A DNA stretch of 64,000 nt from Mucilaginibacter rivuli (GTDB lineage: Bacteria; Bacteroidota; Bacteroidia; Sphingobacteriales; Sphingobacteriaceae). Location: positions 62,001 to 126,000 of the forward strand of contig NZ_JAHXPQ010000007.1 in assembly GCF_019391655.1 (NCBI RefSeq), written 5' to 3'. The position numbers and the translations under genes were made by a program. How positions within the stretch are numbered: the first letter of the stretch is position 1; each line of letters begins with the position of its first letter. Of the stretch, positions 17,334 through 28,090 are shown in pieces. Under the pieces are notes generated by a model, which saw only the letters and a program-made list of their open reading frames with translations, had not been told where the DNA came from and searched no databases.

Positions 17334-18524
17334 ATGAAGACAATAGATCTGATCAACTTCTCCGGAAAAAAGGCCCTTATCAGGGTAGACTTTAACGTTC
17401 CGTTAGATGACGACTTTAACATAACCGACGATAACCGCATTACGGCTGCTTTACCAACCATCAAAAAGATACTTGCTGATGGCGGCTCGGTGATTTTGAT
17501 GTCGCACTTGGGAAGGCCAAAAGATGGTCCCACCAACAAGTACTCATTAAAGCACATCGTGCCACACCTGTCCGATCTGCTGGGCCAGGAAGTTGAATTT
17601 GCCGATGATTGCATTGGCGACGACGCTGCTCAAAAAGCCAAAGCCTTAGGTGCCGGCGAAGTGCTGCTGCTCGAAAACCTCCGCTTCTATAAAGAAGAAG
17701 AAAAGGGCGATAAAGACTTTGCCGAAAAGCTATCTAAACTGGGTGATGTTTACGTGAACGATGCCTTTGGTACCGCTCACCGTGCGCATGCCTCAACAGC
17801 TATTATCGCTCAGTTCTTTCCTGATGCCAAATACTTTGGTTACCTGATGGCTGGCGAATTAGCCAATGCCGAAAAGATACTGAACGGTGCCGAAAAGCCT
17901 TTTACCGCTATTATGGGCGGCTCTAAGGTTTCGGATAAGATCCTCCTCATCGAAAAGCTGCTTGATAAAGTCGATAACCTCATCATCGGCGGCGGTATGG
18001 CTTATACTTTCGCTAAAGCGGATGGTGGCACTATCGGTACTTCCTTGGTGGAGTTGGATAAGCTTGACCTCGCGACAAGCATCGTACAAAAAGCAAAGGA
18101 TAAAGGTGTTAAGCTATACCTGCCAACTGATACCGTTATAGCCGACAGCTTCTCTAATGAAGCAAAAACAGAAATAGCGCCAACCAAAGCTATTAAAGAC
18201 GATTGGATGGGATTAGATATTGGCCCTAACACCCGCGCGGCATTTGCTAAGGTAGTCGAAGAATCTAAAACTATCCTTTGGAATGGCCCAATGGGCGTAT
18301 TCGAAATGGAGTCTTTTTTACATGGTACCAAAGCAGTTGCCGAAGCTGTAGTTAAAGCTACCGAAAACGGAGCATTTTCGCTGATTGGTGGTGGCGATTC
18401 TGCCGCGGCTGTTGCTAAGTTTGATATGACCGACGATGTTAGCTACGTATCAACAGGTGGCGGTGCTTTGCTGGAATACATGGAAGGTAAAGAACTGCCC
18501 GGCGTTAAAGCCATCAACGAATAG
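17334..18524 (+). CDS. pgk: Phosphoglycerate kinase
   Basis: 396 residues with N-terminal [10 protein letters not shown], the SHLGRPKDG substrate block, [15 protein letters not shown] and the C-terminal nucleotide region GGGDSAAAV with STGGGA. It catalyses 1,3-bisphosphoglycerate + ADP to 3-phosphoglycerate + ATP, the step after gap two genes upstream. A strong terminator follows immediately, so it ends the transcription unit. Confidence 0.97.
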   Translation: MKTIDLINFSGKKALIRVDFNVPLDDDFNITDDNRITAALPTIKKILADGGSVILMSHLGRPKDGPTNKYSLKHIVPHLSDLLGQEVEFADDCIGDDAAQKAKALGAGEVLLLENLRFYKEEEKGDKDFAEKLSKLGDVYVNDAFGTAHRAHASTAIIAQFFPDAKYFGYLMAGELANAEKILNGAEKPFTAIMGGSKVSDKILLIEKLLDKVDNLIIGGGMAYTFAKADGGTIGTSLVELDKLDLATSIVQKAKDKGVKLYLPTDTVIADSFSNEAKTEIAPTKAIKDDWMGLDIGPNTRAAFAKVVEESKTILWNGPMGVFEMESFLHGTKAVAEAVVKATENGAFSLIGGGDSAAAVAKFDMTDDVSYVSTGGGALLEYMEGKELPGVKAINE

Positions 18525-18543
18525 GTTACATATTACTATATTT

Positions 18544-18574
18544 AAAAAGGGCAACCCAAAAGGTTGCCCTTTTT
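18544..18574 (+). terminator. Rho-independent terminator after pgk
   Basis: A 13-base perfect stem (AAAAAGGGCAACC / GGTTGCCCTTTTT) with a loop of about five bases and a T-run, 20 bases past the pgk stop. The A-rich left arm makes it potentially bidirectional. Confidence 0.9.
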
Positions 18575-18611
18575 GCGTAAAAATGCTATTTTAGCGTTAA
18601 CTGATTTCATG

Positions 18612-20480
18612 ATGAAAAAACACTTACTCCTTATCGCGCTGTGCGCGCTCATTACCTGTGCCTTTGCACAGCAACCCGGCTTCGTAGCACCCGATGCCCA
18701 GTACATTAAAGACAATTACACCAAAACGGAATACCAGATACCCATGCGCGATGGTAAAAAGCTCTTTACCTCGGTATATGTGCCAAAAGACAAATCCAAA
18801 GAGTATCCCATCATGATGGATCGCACCTGCTATAGTGTTGCCCCCTATGGTGCGGGCTATAAAAGCAGCCTTGGCCCCTCATCGTTGTTTACACACGATG
18901 GATACATCTTTGTTTATCAGGATGTACGCGGCCGCTTTATGAGCGAAGGCATCTACGAGGAAATGACTCCCGAAAAGGATACCAACCCAACCAGCAAGGT
19001 AACCGACGAAGGTTCTGACACCTATGATACCATTGATTGGCTCATTAAAAACATACCCGGCAATAATGGCAAAGTAGGAGTGTGGGGTATATCCTATCCC
19101 GGCTTTTACTCAACTACCGCGCTGCTAAGCCGCCACCCTGCGCTGGCCTGTGTATCACCGCAGGCACCAATTGCCGATCTGTGGCGCGATGACGGCTGGC
19201 ATAACGGCGCATTTTTTCTTGCGGCCAACTTTAGCTTTTACCCCGGCTTTACTAACCGTCAGGATGGCACACCAACTCAGCGGCGTGGTGGCCGCTTTGA
19301 TGCCGGCACAGAAGATGGCTACCAATTTTATCTCAACATGGGTTCGATGAAGAACACCAATGCTAAGTACTTTAAAGATAGCATCCGCCTTTGGAACGAG
19401 ATGATGGATCACCCCGACTACGATCAGCACTGGAAAGACCGTAACGTGCTTACCCATCTCACCAACATCAAAACCCCGGTACTGGTTACCGGCGGCTGGT
19501 ATGATGCCGAAGACCTTTACGGTGCCATCAATACCTGGAAAACGATTTCAAAGAACAATCCCGGTACACCGGCTTACTTCTGCATGGGCCCCTGGGTACA
19601 CGGCGGTTGGGCGCGTGGCGATGGCGACCACCTCGGCGATGTTGATTTTGGTCAGAAATCCGGCCCTTACTATCGCGAGGGCATCGAGTTCAAGTTCTTT
19701 AGCCATTATTTGAAGGGGATTGATCTCAACATCCCGCTGGTATCTACTTTCGAAACAGGCTCTAATCAATGGAAGACCTACAAAACCTGGCCACCTGTTG
19801 AGGCTAAAGAGCAAAACCTGTATTTCCTTCCCGGAGGTAAGTTGTCCTTCGATGCGCCAAAGGCCCTCGCGGCTTTTGATGAGTTTGTGTCCGATCCGGC
19901 TAAGCCCGTACCTTTCTGGAACGGTACCGATATGGATATGCGCCGCGAGTACATGACTGCCGACCAGCGCTTTGCCTCAACACGCCCCGATGTATTATCT
20001 TATCAAAGTGCTGTTCTGGATAAGGATGTTACCCTTGCCGGGAATATCTGGGCCAACCTTAAAGTATCAACCACAGGTACCGATGCCGACTTTATGGTAA
20101 AGGTGATCGATGTGTATCCTGATAGCGCCAAAAACAACCAGTGGACGGGCAAGGATGTGTACATGAGCGGCTACCAGCAAATGGTGAGGAGCGAGGCCAT
20201 GCGCGGTAAATACCGTGTTAACATCAGCAAGCCTGTGCCGTTCATCCCCGGCAAGGTAAGCCCGGTTAACTTTGAGCTGCAGGATATTTTGCACACCTTT
20301 AAAAAAGGCCACCGCATAATGGTACAGGTGCAAAGTACCATGTTCCCCCTGGTTGACCGTAACCCCCAAACCTTTGTTGATATTATGAAAGCCAAAGAGA
20401 GCGACTTTAAGAAGGCAACGCACCGTGTTTACACTAATAAAGCGCAGCCAAGTTTTTTAAAAGTAAGGGTGCTTAACTAA
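18612..20480 (+). CDS. Secreted CocE/NonD-family (X-Pro dipeptidyl-peptidase-like, S15) hydrolase
   Basis: About 622 residues. The start was chosen at MKKHLLLIALC, because an upstream in-frame TTG lies inside the terminator; the ATG at 18609 is equivalent. A signal peptide runs to about AFAQQ. The S15-type alpha/beta-hydrolase domain includes RDGKKLFTSVYVP, the nucleophile elbow GVWGISYPGFYS and the late GGWYDAEDLYGA acid motif. A C-terminal jelly-roll domain contains DFMVKVIDVYPD. Family members cleave acyl/ester bonds (cocaine esterase, alpha-amino acid ester hydrolase) or Xaa-Pro dipeptides. Likely periplasmic. Confidence 0.9.
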   Translation: MKKHLLLIALCALITCAFAQQPGFVAPDAQYIKDNYTKTEYQIPMRDGKKLFTSVYVPKDKSKEYPIMMDRTCYSVAPYGAGYKSSLGPSSLFTHDGYIFVYQDVRGRFMSEGIYEEMTPEKDTNPTSKVTDEGSDTYDTIDWLIKNIPGNNGKVGVWGISYPGFYSTTALLSRHPALACVSPQAPIADLWRDDGWHNGAFFLAANFSFYPGFTNRQDGTPTQRRGGRFDAGTEDGYQFYLNMGSMKNTNAKYFKDSIRLWNEMMDHPDYDQHWKDRNVLTHLTNIKTPVLVTGGWYDAEDLYGAINTWKTISKNNPGTPAYFCMGPWVHGGWARGDGDHLGDVDFGQKSGPYYREGIEFKFFSHYLKGIDLNIPLVSTFETGSNQWKTYKTWPPVEAKEQNLYFLPGGKLSFDAPKALAAFDEFVSDPAKPVPFWNGTDMDMRREYMTADQRFASTRPDVLSYQSAVLDKDVTLAGNIWANLKVSTTGTDADFMVKVIDVYPDSAKNNQWTGKDVYMSGYQQMVRSEAMRGKYRVNISKPVPFIPGKVSPVNFELQDILHTFKKGHRIMVQVQSTMFPLVDRNPQTFVDIMKAKESDFKKATHRVYTNKAQPSFLKVRVLN

Positions 20481-20717
20481 ACCTGTGCAATACATTGGGG
20501 AAAAGTGGGCAATGGTTTCCATAACTAATAGGTTTCTTTATTTGTGATAAAAATGAATAAACCCTGTTTTTAAGGCGTTTAGGCTGTTTTTTCGTAATTT
20601 TTGCGCAATCGGTATATAAATTGCCTATATTTACATATGTGTTTGGTTTATTTAAATTAAAAGGAAACCTAATAAAGCAGTATCCCGTATAAATTGAAAA
20701 ATGCAGCAAATATCAAT

Positions 20718-21074
20718 ATGAAAACACTTAAACTTACTACAACAGCTATAATAGCCCTGCTGTTTTTTGTGGCAACTACAGTAAAAGTATCAGCGGCTAC
20801 AACAACCACTACCACCACAACGCCTACTTACGGTGCTACTACTACAAGCACTAACAACGGTAATGGTAACGGTAATGCCTATGGTCAAACTGATGGAACT
20901 CAGGGCAACGGTAATGGTAATGGTGGTGTAGGTAACGGTAATGGAAACGGTAACCAGGATCACTTACCAATTAACAACGGCATTATCTTTTTATTGGTAG
21001 CCGGTGTTGCTATTGGCACTAAAGTGGTAATGAGCCGTGTTAAGCAATTAAAGTTACAAGCACAAAAAGCATAA
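20718..21074 (+). CDS. Small Thr/Asn/Gly-rich surface protein with PID-CTERM-like sorting tail
   Basis: 118 residues from the ATG at 20718 (an in-frame TTG at 20694 is less likely). Signal peptide residues about 1-25, then a Thr-rich run and low-complexity NGNGNGN blocks. The C-terminal sorting signal is LPINNG followed by a hydrophobic helix (IIFLLVAGVAIGTK) and a basic tail. This tripartite end resembles the Bacteroidota PID-CTERM pattern (P-I-D/N then G and a helix with AG...G.K) recognised by exosortase-type enzymes. The exosortase gene directly downstream supports it as the cognate substrate. Function unknown; possibly a surface or matrix polymer anchor. Confidence 0.7.
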   Translation: MKTLKLTTTAIIALLFFVATTVKVSAATTTTTTTTPTYGATTTSTNNGNGNGNAYGQTDGTQGNGNGNGGVGNGNGNGNQDHLPINNGIIFLLVAGVAIGTKVVMSRVKQLKLQAQKA

Positions 21075-21091
21075 TTATTTACTAAAATATT

Positions 21092-21138
21092 CGGCTGTTT
21101 TAGCCGGAGCAAGGCAGGCTGTTTAGTTTGCCTTTTTT
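21092..21138 (+). terminator. Two adjacent hairpins with a T-run after the sorted protein gene
   Basis: A CGGCT-GTTTT-AGCCG hairpin (21092-21106) is followed by AAGGCA...TGCCTT and a run of T. It probably limits read-through from the abundant substrate gene into the exosortase genes, a common expression-ratio device. Confidence 0.5.
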
Positions 21139-21177
21139 TATTTTATATTTATACCTGTAAATAATAATAACTATTTA

Positions 21178-21780
21178 ATGAGTGGCGCTACTTTACAATC
21201 AAAATGGAACCAGGTACCCAAAGCTGTAAAAGTTTTTTTATCCAGGGCATTGATCATTTTGGTAGTATGGAAAATTCTTTACCTGGGTTTTTTAGCGCCT
21301 CACCGTACTTTAGATGCCCCGCTAACCTATTCTGTAGCCAGCCTCACAGCAGGGGCCTTAAACCTTTATACGCATTCAAAAGCATATACTTCAAAAACTA
21401 CCTCGCGTAGCTATAAAACAGAAACAGGTGCCATTGGTTACGTTTACGAAGAAGCCATATGCATTAATGGTAAAATTGTAGTTTACATAGAGGATGCCTG
21501 TAACGGGCTCGAACTTTTTGTGCTCTACATCAGCTTTATCCTTATTTTACCTTCGGCTGCTAAATATAAAGCAGGTTATACCATATTGGGTGTTATTGCT
21601 ATTTATGCAGTCAATGTATTCCGTTGCGCTATGGTGGCCTATATGGTTCTTTATTACCCCACCCATGCCGATTTTGCCCATCATTATGTATTCGCCTTTA
21701 TCGTATACGCTTTCATTATTGCGTTGTGGCTGGCTTATTCAAACAAAGTATCTTTAAGCAATGACAGCAACCCCAACTAA
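21178..21780 (+). CDS. xrtX: Exosortase-family transpeptidase (XrtX-type)
   Basis: 200 residues, polytopic. The three exosortase catalytic residues are visible in order: Cys108 in DACNGLELF, Arg149 in NVFRCAMVAYMV and His168/169 in FAHHYVF. Family members cut a C-terminal sorting signal at the membrane and transfer the protein to another acceptor, analogous to sortase. Short length and Bacteroidota context fit the exosortase X group rather than the longer proteobacterial EpsH form. It follows the PID-CTERM-like substrate gene and overlaps the next membrane protein gene by 20 bases. Confidence 0.85.
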   Translation: MSGATLQSKWNQVPKAVKVFLSRALIILVVWKILYLGFLAPHRTLDAPLTYSVASLTAGALNLYTHSKAYTSKTTSRSYKTETGAIGYVYEEAICINGKIVVYIEDACNGLELFVLYISFILILPSAAKYKAGYTILGVIAIYAVNVFRCAMVAYMVLYYPTHADFAHHYVFAFIVYAFIIALWLAYSNKVSLSNDSNPN

Positions 21781-22165
21781 GCGCACCTATCTTATCGCGG
21801 GTTTTGTCGCTATCGTAGTGCTTTACTCGCTGTACAATATTTATTTGGTTGATGTAAGCTATTATAACCAGATCCCCCGTAAAGTAAGGCACATCGCGCG
21901 CTTTGTTTCTATACTTATGGTTTATGGTATTGGCATCTTTACACTAACAAAATATGTAGAAGGCTGGGTGATCAGCCTTTGGAACGGCATTTACCTCATA
22001 GCTGTGGCGCTGTTGCTCCTTATCGGGATATATGATTGGAGCATTGGCGGCGCTTCATCCCAAATACGCAACATAGCCAACACCCTCCACGAGTTCCTCA
22101 TTTCGCCCATGTTGTTCATCGCCCTCTACATCATCCACACCAAGCTGCTCCGCAGATCTGTTTAA
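21761..22165 (+). CDS. Exosortase-associated four-helix membrane protein
   Basis: 134 residues with four predicted transmembrane segments (about residues 10-30, 46-63, 69-93 and 110-128). It overlaps the exosortase gene by 20 bases in another frame, so production is likely coupled. Small multi-pass proteins of this type accompany exosortases in Bacteroidota (exosortase F- or X-associated proteins) and are assumed to be partner subunits. No catalytic motif is seen. Confidence 0.7.
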   Translation: MTATPTKRTYLIAGFVAIVVLYSLYNIYLVDVSYYNQIPRKVRHIARFVSILMVYGIGIFTLTKYVEGWVISLWNGIYLIAVALLLLIGIYDWSIGGASSQIRNIANTLHEFLISPMLFIALYIIHTKLLRRSV

Positions 22166-22212
22166 TGTGCGGATGTGTAAATGCTTTCTTGACTCCTGAC
22201 TCTCGACTCGCC
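22166..22212. repeat. Intergenic word repeats (TGTGCGGATGTGTAAATG and GACTC types)
   Basis: Directly after the exosortase-associated gene lie one TGTGCAAATG-family copy (22166-22184) and a GACTCCTGACTCTCGACTC string (22192-22210). The remaining 190 bases to the next gene are AT-rich with no recognisable feature. Confidence 0.45.
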
Positions 22213-22405
22213 TTAATTTATTATTACAAAATTTACAAATGGGATAAATGACATTCAACTTTATCACTACTTTCCTTTAAACGTTTCAATTTCCTTACAG
22301 TCTAACCCAAATACAATATAGCAACATAAAAGGATAAAAATTCAGATTTCCGAAATCTTTATGCCTTTCTGTTGCGTATATTATAATGTATAAAACTGTA
22401 TTTGC

Positions 22406-23212
22406 ATGAAACCTACCTTACAAAGCAAAAACAACATCACTATCGGGGGAAACCTCAATGCCGCGACAACACTGGTATTTGCGCATGGCTTTGGTACCGA
22501 CCAAACTGCCTGGGATACTGTAAAACAAGCCTTTAAAGATGATTATAAGCTTGTTTTATATGATAACGTAGGCGCCGGCAACGCCGACCCAAAGGCCTAT
22601 AGCCCCATAAAATACAATACCTTAAACACCTATGCCGATGATATGCTGGCCATAGCTGCCGATCTGGAGCTAAACAACGCTGTAGTTATAGCCCACTCGG
22701 TAAGCTCTATGGTAAGCCTGCTTGCCAGCAACAAAGCACCACAATATTTTTCAAAAACATTGTTCATAGGCGCCTCGCCTCGTTACCTTAACGATGAAAC
22801 CCAAAGCTACATCGGTGGTTTTACCCAGCCCGTGCTCGATGGTATGTACGAAACCATGACCACTAACTATTACGCGTGGGTAAGTGGTTTTTCGGCAGCG
22901 GCCATGGCTAACCCCGATAAACCGGAACTGGGCGAAAGCTTTGCACGCAGCCTGGGTGCCATCAGGCCCGATATCGCGTTATCTGTTGCCAAAGTGATTT
23001 TCGAGTCGGATGTTCGTAAAGAGCTGGCAAAGCACCAAAAACCAACCATGCTGCTGCAAACCAAACATGATATTGCTGTACCGTCAGATGTGGCGCATTA
23101 TCTTAACACTAACATCACCAACAGCGATTTGAAGTTTATTGATGCCGAAGGCCATTTTCCGCACATCAGCGCGCCGGGGCAGGTAATAGAAGCTATTAAA
23201 GCATTTATTTAG
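22406..23212 (+). CDS. RsbQ-like alpha/beta-hydrolase (RsbQ/KAI2/D14 group)
   Basis: 268 residues with an intact catalytic triad at positions close to those of Bacillus RsbQ (Ser96/Asp219/His247): Ser98 in AHSVSSMVS, Asp222 in TKHDIAVP and His250 in EGHFPHIS. The FAHGFGTDQTAWD and YDNVGAGNAD blocks near the N-terminus are typical of this group, whose members open or hydrolyse a small hydrophobic ligand and pass a signal to a PAS-containing partner. The next gene, 22 bases away, encodes just such a PAS protein, a hybrid kinase. The ligand is unknown. Confidence 0.85.
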   Translation: MKPTLQSKNNITIGGNLNAATTLVFAHGFGTDQTAWDTVKQAFKDDYKLVLYDNVGAGNADPKAYSPIKYNTLNTYADDMLAIAADLELNNAVVIAHSVSSMVSLLASNKAPQYFSKTLFIGASPRYLNDETQSYIGGFTQPVLDGMYETMTTNYYAWVSGFSAAAMANPDKPELGESFARSLGAIRPDIALSVAKVIFESDVRKELAKHQKPTMLLQTKHDIAVPSDVAHYLNTNITNSDLKFIDAEGHFPHISAPGQVIEAIKAFI

Positions 23213-23234
23213 TCCGATACAAAAATACCTGTCT

Positions 23235-25718
<2,484 letters not shown>

Positions 25719-26254
25719 GTACTTAAAAGCATTGGATTGTGCGATTCCATCTCAACGGAAGGGTTTAGGGAGGGGGGATGCGACATTGCATCGTGCAAAT
25801 TACCCCTACCCGCCACTACACAAACAGCGGCACCCTTCTCCGAGGAAGGAGCTTTTTATAGCCTGTGGTCGGTGTTATCACCGCACCACAACGCATGTTG
25901 GTCGGGATTTATAATCCCCGACCTAAATAGCAGTGGATTTGCAATCCACGTAAAACATCCGAAACATCGCTACATGAAGGCGAATTGCCACCACATTGTC
26001 CCACCTGCGCTATAAATCTCTATCTTACCTGCGGCCAAATGCTGCTTAAGTACCTCATTTATTGTAGTATATGTTCATGTGTTATTTTAGTTAACATATA
26101 TGATTTAGAGATGGGCGGTACTACCACTGAAGTTTCCTCCCACTTTACACCTAAAATAAAAAACTGCCTTTGCAGCTATTCTGGTGGGATTTTTATCTCA
26201 TATCTAACATCTCCATACTAAAATCTAAAATATTTTCGTTTGTTGAAAACTTTT
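25719..26254. repeat. Non-coding gap with dispersed repeat and three consecutive hairpins
   Basis: The 0.6-kb gap before mraZ has no convincing gene. At 25738-25778 it holds a TGTGCGATTCC...AGGGAGGGG repeat related to that at 17180. Three hairpins then follow in 85 bases: 25866-25888 (GGTCGGTG loop CACCGCACC), 25900-25923 (GGTCGGGATT / AATCCCCGACC) and 25933-25949 (GTGGATT / AATCCAC). The first resembles the perfect TCGGTG/CACCGA hairpin at 51025. The rest is AT-rich, likely carrying the promoter of the dcw operon. Confidence 0.6.
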
Positions 26255-26280
26255 AGTGGGAAAAAGTGGTAGATAGTGGA
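26255..26280 (+). promoter_or_regulatory. MraZ-type operator: three AGTGGN repeats at 10-bp spacing
   Basis: AGTGGG, AGTGGT and AGTGGA start at 26255, 26265 and 26275, exactly one helical turn apart, 45 bases ahead of the mraZ ATG. MraZ is known to bind tandem GTGGG-like repeats before its own gene in other bacteria, so this is the expected autoregulatory site of the dcw operon. Confidence 0.75.
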
Positions 26281-26325
26281 AAATGTATCTACATTTACAT
26301 ATTAAAAAGTAGAGAACCGATAGGT

Positions 26326-26793
26326 ATGTCCCATTTTTTAGGTGAATTTGATTGTAAACTGGACTCCAAGCTAAGGATGATGATCCCTGCTGGCCTCAAA
26401 AAACAGCTTCCCGAAGCTGAAGGAGAGGCTCTTGTCATCAACCGTGGGTTTGAGAAGCACCTGGTGATCTACACCCGAAAAGAATGGGGTAAAATTGTTG
26501 AGGACCTTAATCAGCTTAACCAATACGAAAAAAAGAACCGCGAGTTCATCCGTTACTTCACCCGCGGCGCTTCGTCGCTCAGTATTGATGCCGCCGGCCG
26601 GGTGCTTTTACCAAAGGCGCTGTTAGAGTATGCGGGCATTGGTTTGGATGTGGTGCTCTCTTGTCAGTTCAATAAAATAGAAGTTTGGGCGCAGGATGCT
26701 TACGATGCGCAACTGGATAACGAGCCCGAAAACTTCGCCAACCTGGCCGAAGAAGTAATGGGCGGCAAAGGAAAGGGGGAGCAAAATGGCTGA
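26326..26793 (+). CDS. mraZ: Transcriptional regulator MraZ
   Basis: 155 residues. Start chosen at MSHFLGEFDCKLDSKLRMMIPAGLKKQL because the longer upstream frame would begin inside the operator. Two SpoVT/AbrB-like DNA-binding halves are seen: residues about 5-50, and about 80-125 with SLSIDAAGRVLLPKALLEYAG. The protein forms a ring and represses the division/cell-wall cluster from the promoter. The C-terminus overlaps the rsmH start by eight bases. Confidence 0.95.
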   Translation: MSHFLGEFDCKLDSKLRMMIPAGLKKQLPEAEGEALVINRGFEKHLVIYTRKEWGKIVEDLNQLNQYEKKNREFIRYFTRGASSLSIDAAGRVLLPKALLEYAGIGLDVVLSCQFNKIEVWAQDAYDAQLDNEPENFANLAEEVMGGKGKGEQNG

Positions 26794-27688
26794 GTACCAT
26801 AACCCCGTAATGCTTGCAGAGTGTATAGAGGGTTTAGCCATTAAGCCTTCCGGAAAATATATTGATGTAACCTTTGGCGGCGGCGGCCACTCCCGCGAGA
26901 TACTGAAGCATTTAGGTAAAGATGGCTTGTTGGTTGCCTTTGATCAGGATGTAGATGCTCAGGCTAACGTCATAGCTGATGATCGCTTTGTGTTTGTTGA
27001 TCAGAACTTCCGCTACTTAAAAAACTTTAGCCGTTTACATGGCGCTGTACCTGCGGATGGTATCCTGGCTGATCTGGGCGTTTCGTCGCATCAATTCGAT
27101 CAGGCGGATCGTGGTTTTTCCACCAGATTTGATGCAGAGCTGGATATGCGCATGGATCAGTCAGCTACGTTAACAGCCAAGATCATCGTGAACAAATACG
27201 AAGAGGCTGAGCTGCACAAAATATTCGGCATGTACGGCGAGATCCAGAATGCAAAATCGCTTGCGCGGACTATAGTTACCGCGAGGTTAAATACACCTAT
27301 CAATACCATCGCCGATCTGAAAAGTGTGATAGCGGGCTTGATCCCACGAGGCAAAGAAAACAAATACTTAGCGCAGGTTTTCCAGGCGCTGCGTATCGAA
27401 GTGAATCAGGAGCTGCAGGCCCTGCAGGAATTTTTGCAGCAAACGGTAGATGTGCTGGCTGTGGGCGGCAGGTTGGTGGTAATGAGCTACCACTCGCTCG
27501 AAGACAGGCTGGTAAAAAACTTCATCGCCAAAGGCAAGTTCAGCGGCGAGTTGGAAAAGGATATTTATGGTAATGATAACCGTCCGTTTAATGCCGTGAG
27601 CCGCAAGGCCATTGTGGCAACAGATGATGAGATAAAAACAAACAACAGGGCACGCAGTGCTAAGTTAAGGATAGCGGTAAAAAAGTAA
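26786..27688 (+). CDS. rsmH: 16S rRNA (cytosine(1402)-N(4))-methyltransferase
   Basis: 300 residues. N-terminal YHNPVMLAECIEGL, the SAM-binding VTFGGGGHSREIL and FDQD, then ADLGVSSHQFD and the C-terminal SYHSLEDRLVKNF are all RsmH (MraW) signatures. It methylates the ribosomal P-site base C1402. Its usual place is directly after mraZ, as here, with overlapping reading frames. Confidence 0.97.
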   Translation: MAEYHNPVMLAECIEGLAIKPSGKYIDVTFGGGGHSREILKHLGKDGLLVAFDQDVDAQANVIADDRFVFVDQNFRYLKNFSRLHGAVPADGILADLGVSSHQFDQADRGFSTRFDAELDMRMDQSATLTAKIIVNKYEEAELHKIFGMYGEIQNAKSLARTIVTARLNTPINTIADLKSVIAGLIPRGKENKYLAQVFQALRIEVNQELQALQEFLQQTVDVLAVGGRLVVMSYHSLEDRLVKNFIAKGKFSGELEKDIYGNDNRPFNAVSRKAIVATDDEIKTNNRARSAKLRIAVKK

Positions 27689-27694
27689 AAGGTT

Positions 27695-28090
27695 ATGACG
27701 AATCGTTTACGTGCGGAAATTGAGGAAGAGGTTGTGGTGGAGCGCAAGCCCGCTAAGGAATCAAGTCCCGAAAACTTTTTTACCAACCTGCTGGCCAAGG
27801 GTTTTATTACCACCGAGGCTGCAACTAGGGCTTTGCCGTTTATACTGTACCTGGCGCTGTTGTGTATGATATACATTGCCAATATGCACCTGGCCGATAA
27901 AAATATACGCCAGATAGAAAAAATTGGCAAAGAGGTAAAAGAGTTGAACTGGGACTATAAAACCACTAAAGCTGATTTGGCCTTTAAAAGCACATTAAGC
28001 GAAGTTGAAAAGCGTGCGGATACCCTGGGGGTAAAAGTATCACTGGATCCGCCGCAAAAATTAACCATCGAAGAGAATAGCGACAAATGA
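27695..28090 (+). CDS. ftsL: FtsL-like cell division membrane protein
   Basis: 131 residues with a cytosolic N-terminal tail, one transmembrane segment at about residues 46-66 and a C-terminal helical region after it (about 70-115) of coiled-coil character. This topology and the position between rsmH and the ftsI-type gene identify it as the FtsL equivalent, a bitopic scaffold of the FtsQLB complex. The sequence itself is poorly conserved, so the name rests mainly on context. Its stop overlaps the ftsI start (ATGA). Confidence 0.75.
   Translation: MTNRLRAEIEEEVVVERKPAKESSPENFFTNLLAKGFITTEAATRALPFILYLALLCMIYIANMHLADKNIRQIEKIGKEVKELNWDYKTTKADLAFKSTLSEVEKRADTLGVKVSLDPPQKLTIEENSDK

Noticed and set aside
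20473..20709. Minus-strand 78-codon frame before the sorted protein
   Set aside because: Basic, irregular composition with no motif. It overlaps the likely promoter region of the plus-strand gene.
25866..25949. The three hairpins as a known riboswitch
   Set aside because: No conserved riboswitch core is recognised, and the downstream gene would be mraZ more than 370 bases away, past an MraZ operator.
25732..26221. Three short plus-strand frames upstream of mraZ
   Set aside because: They overlap hairpins and dispersed repeats in different frames and show no protein-like pattern.
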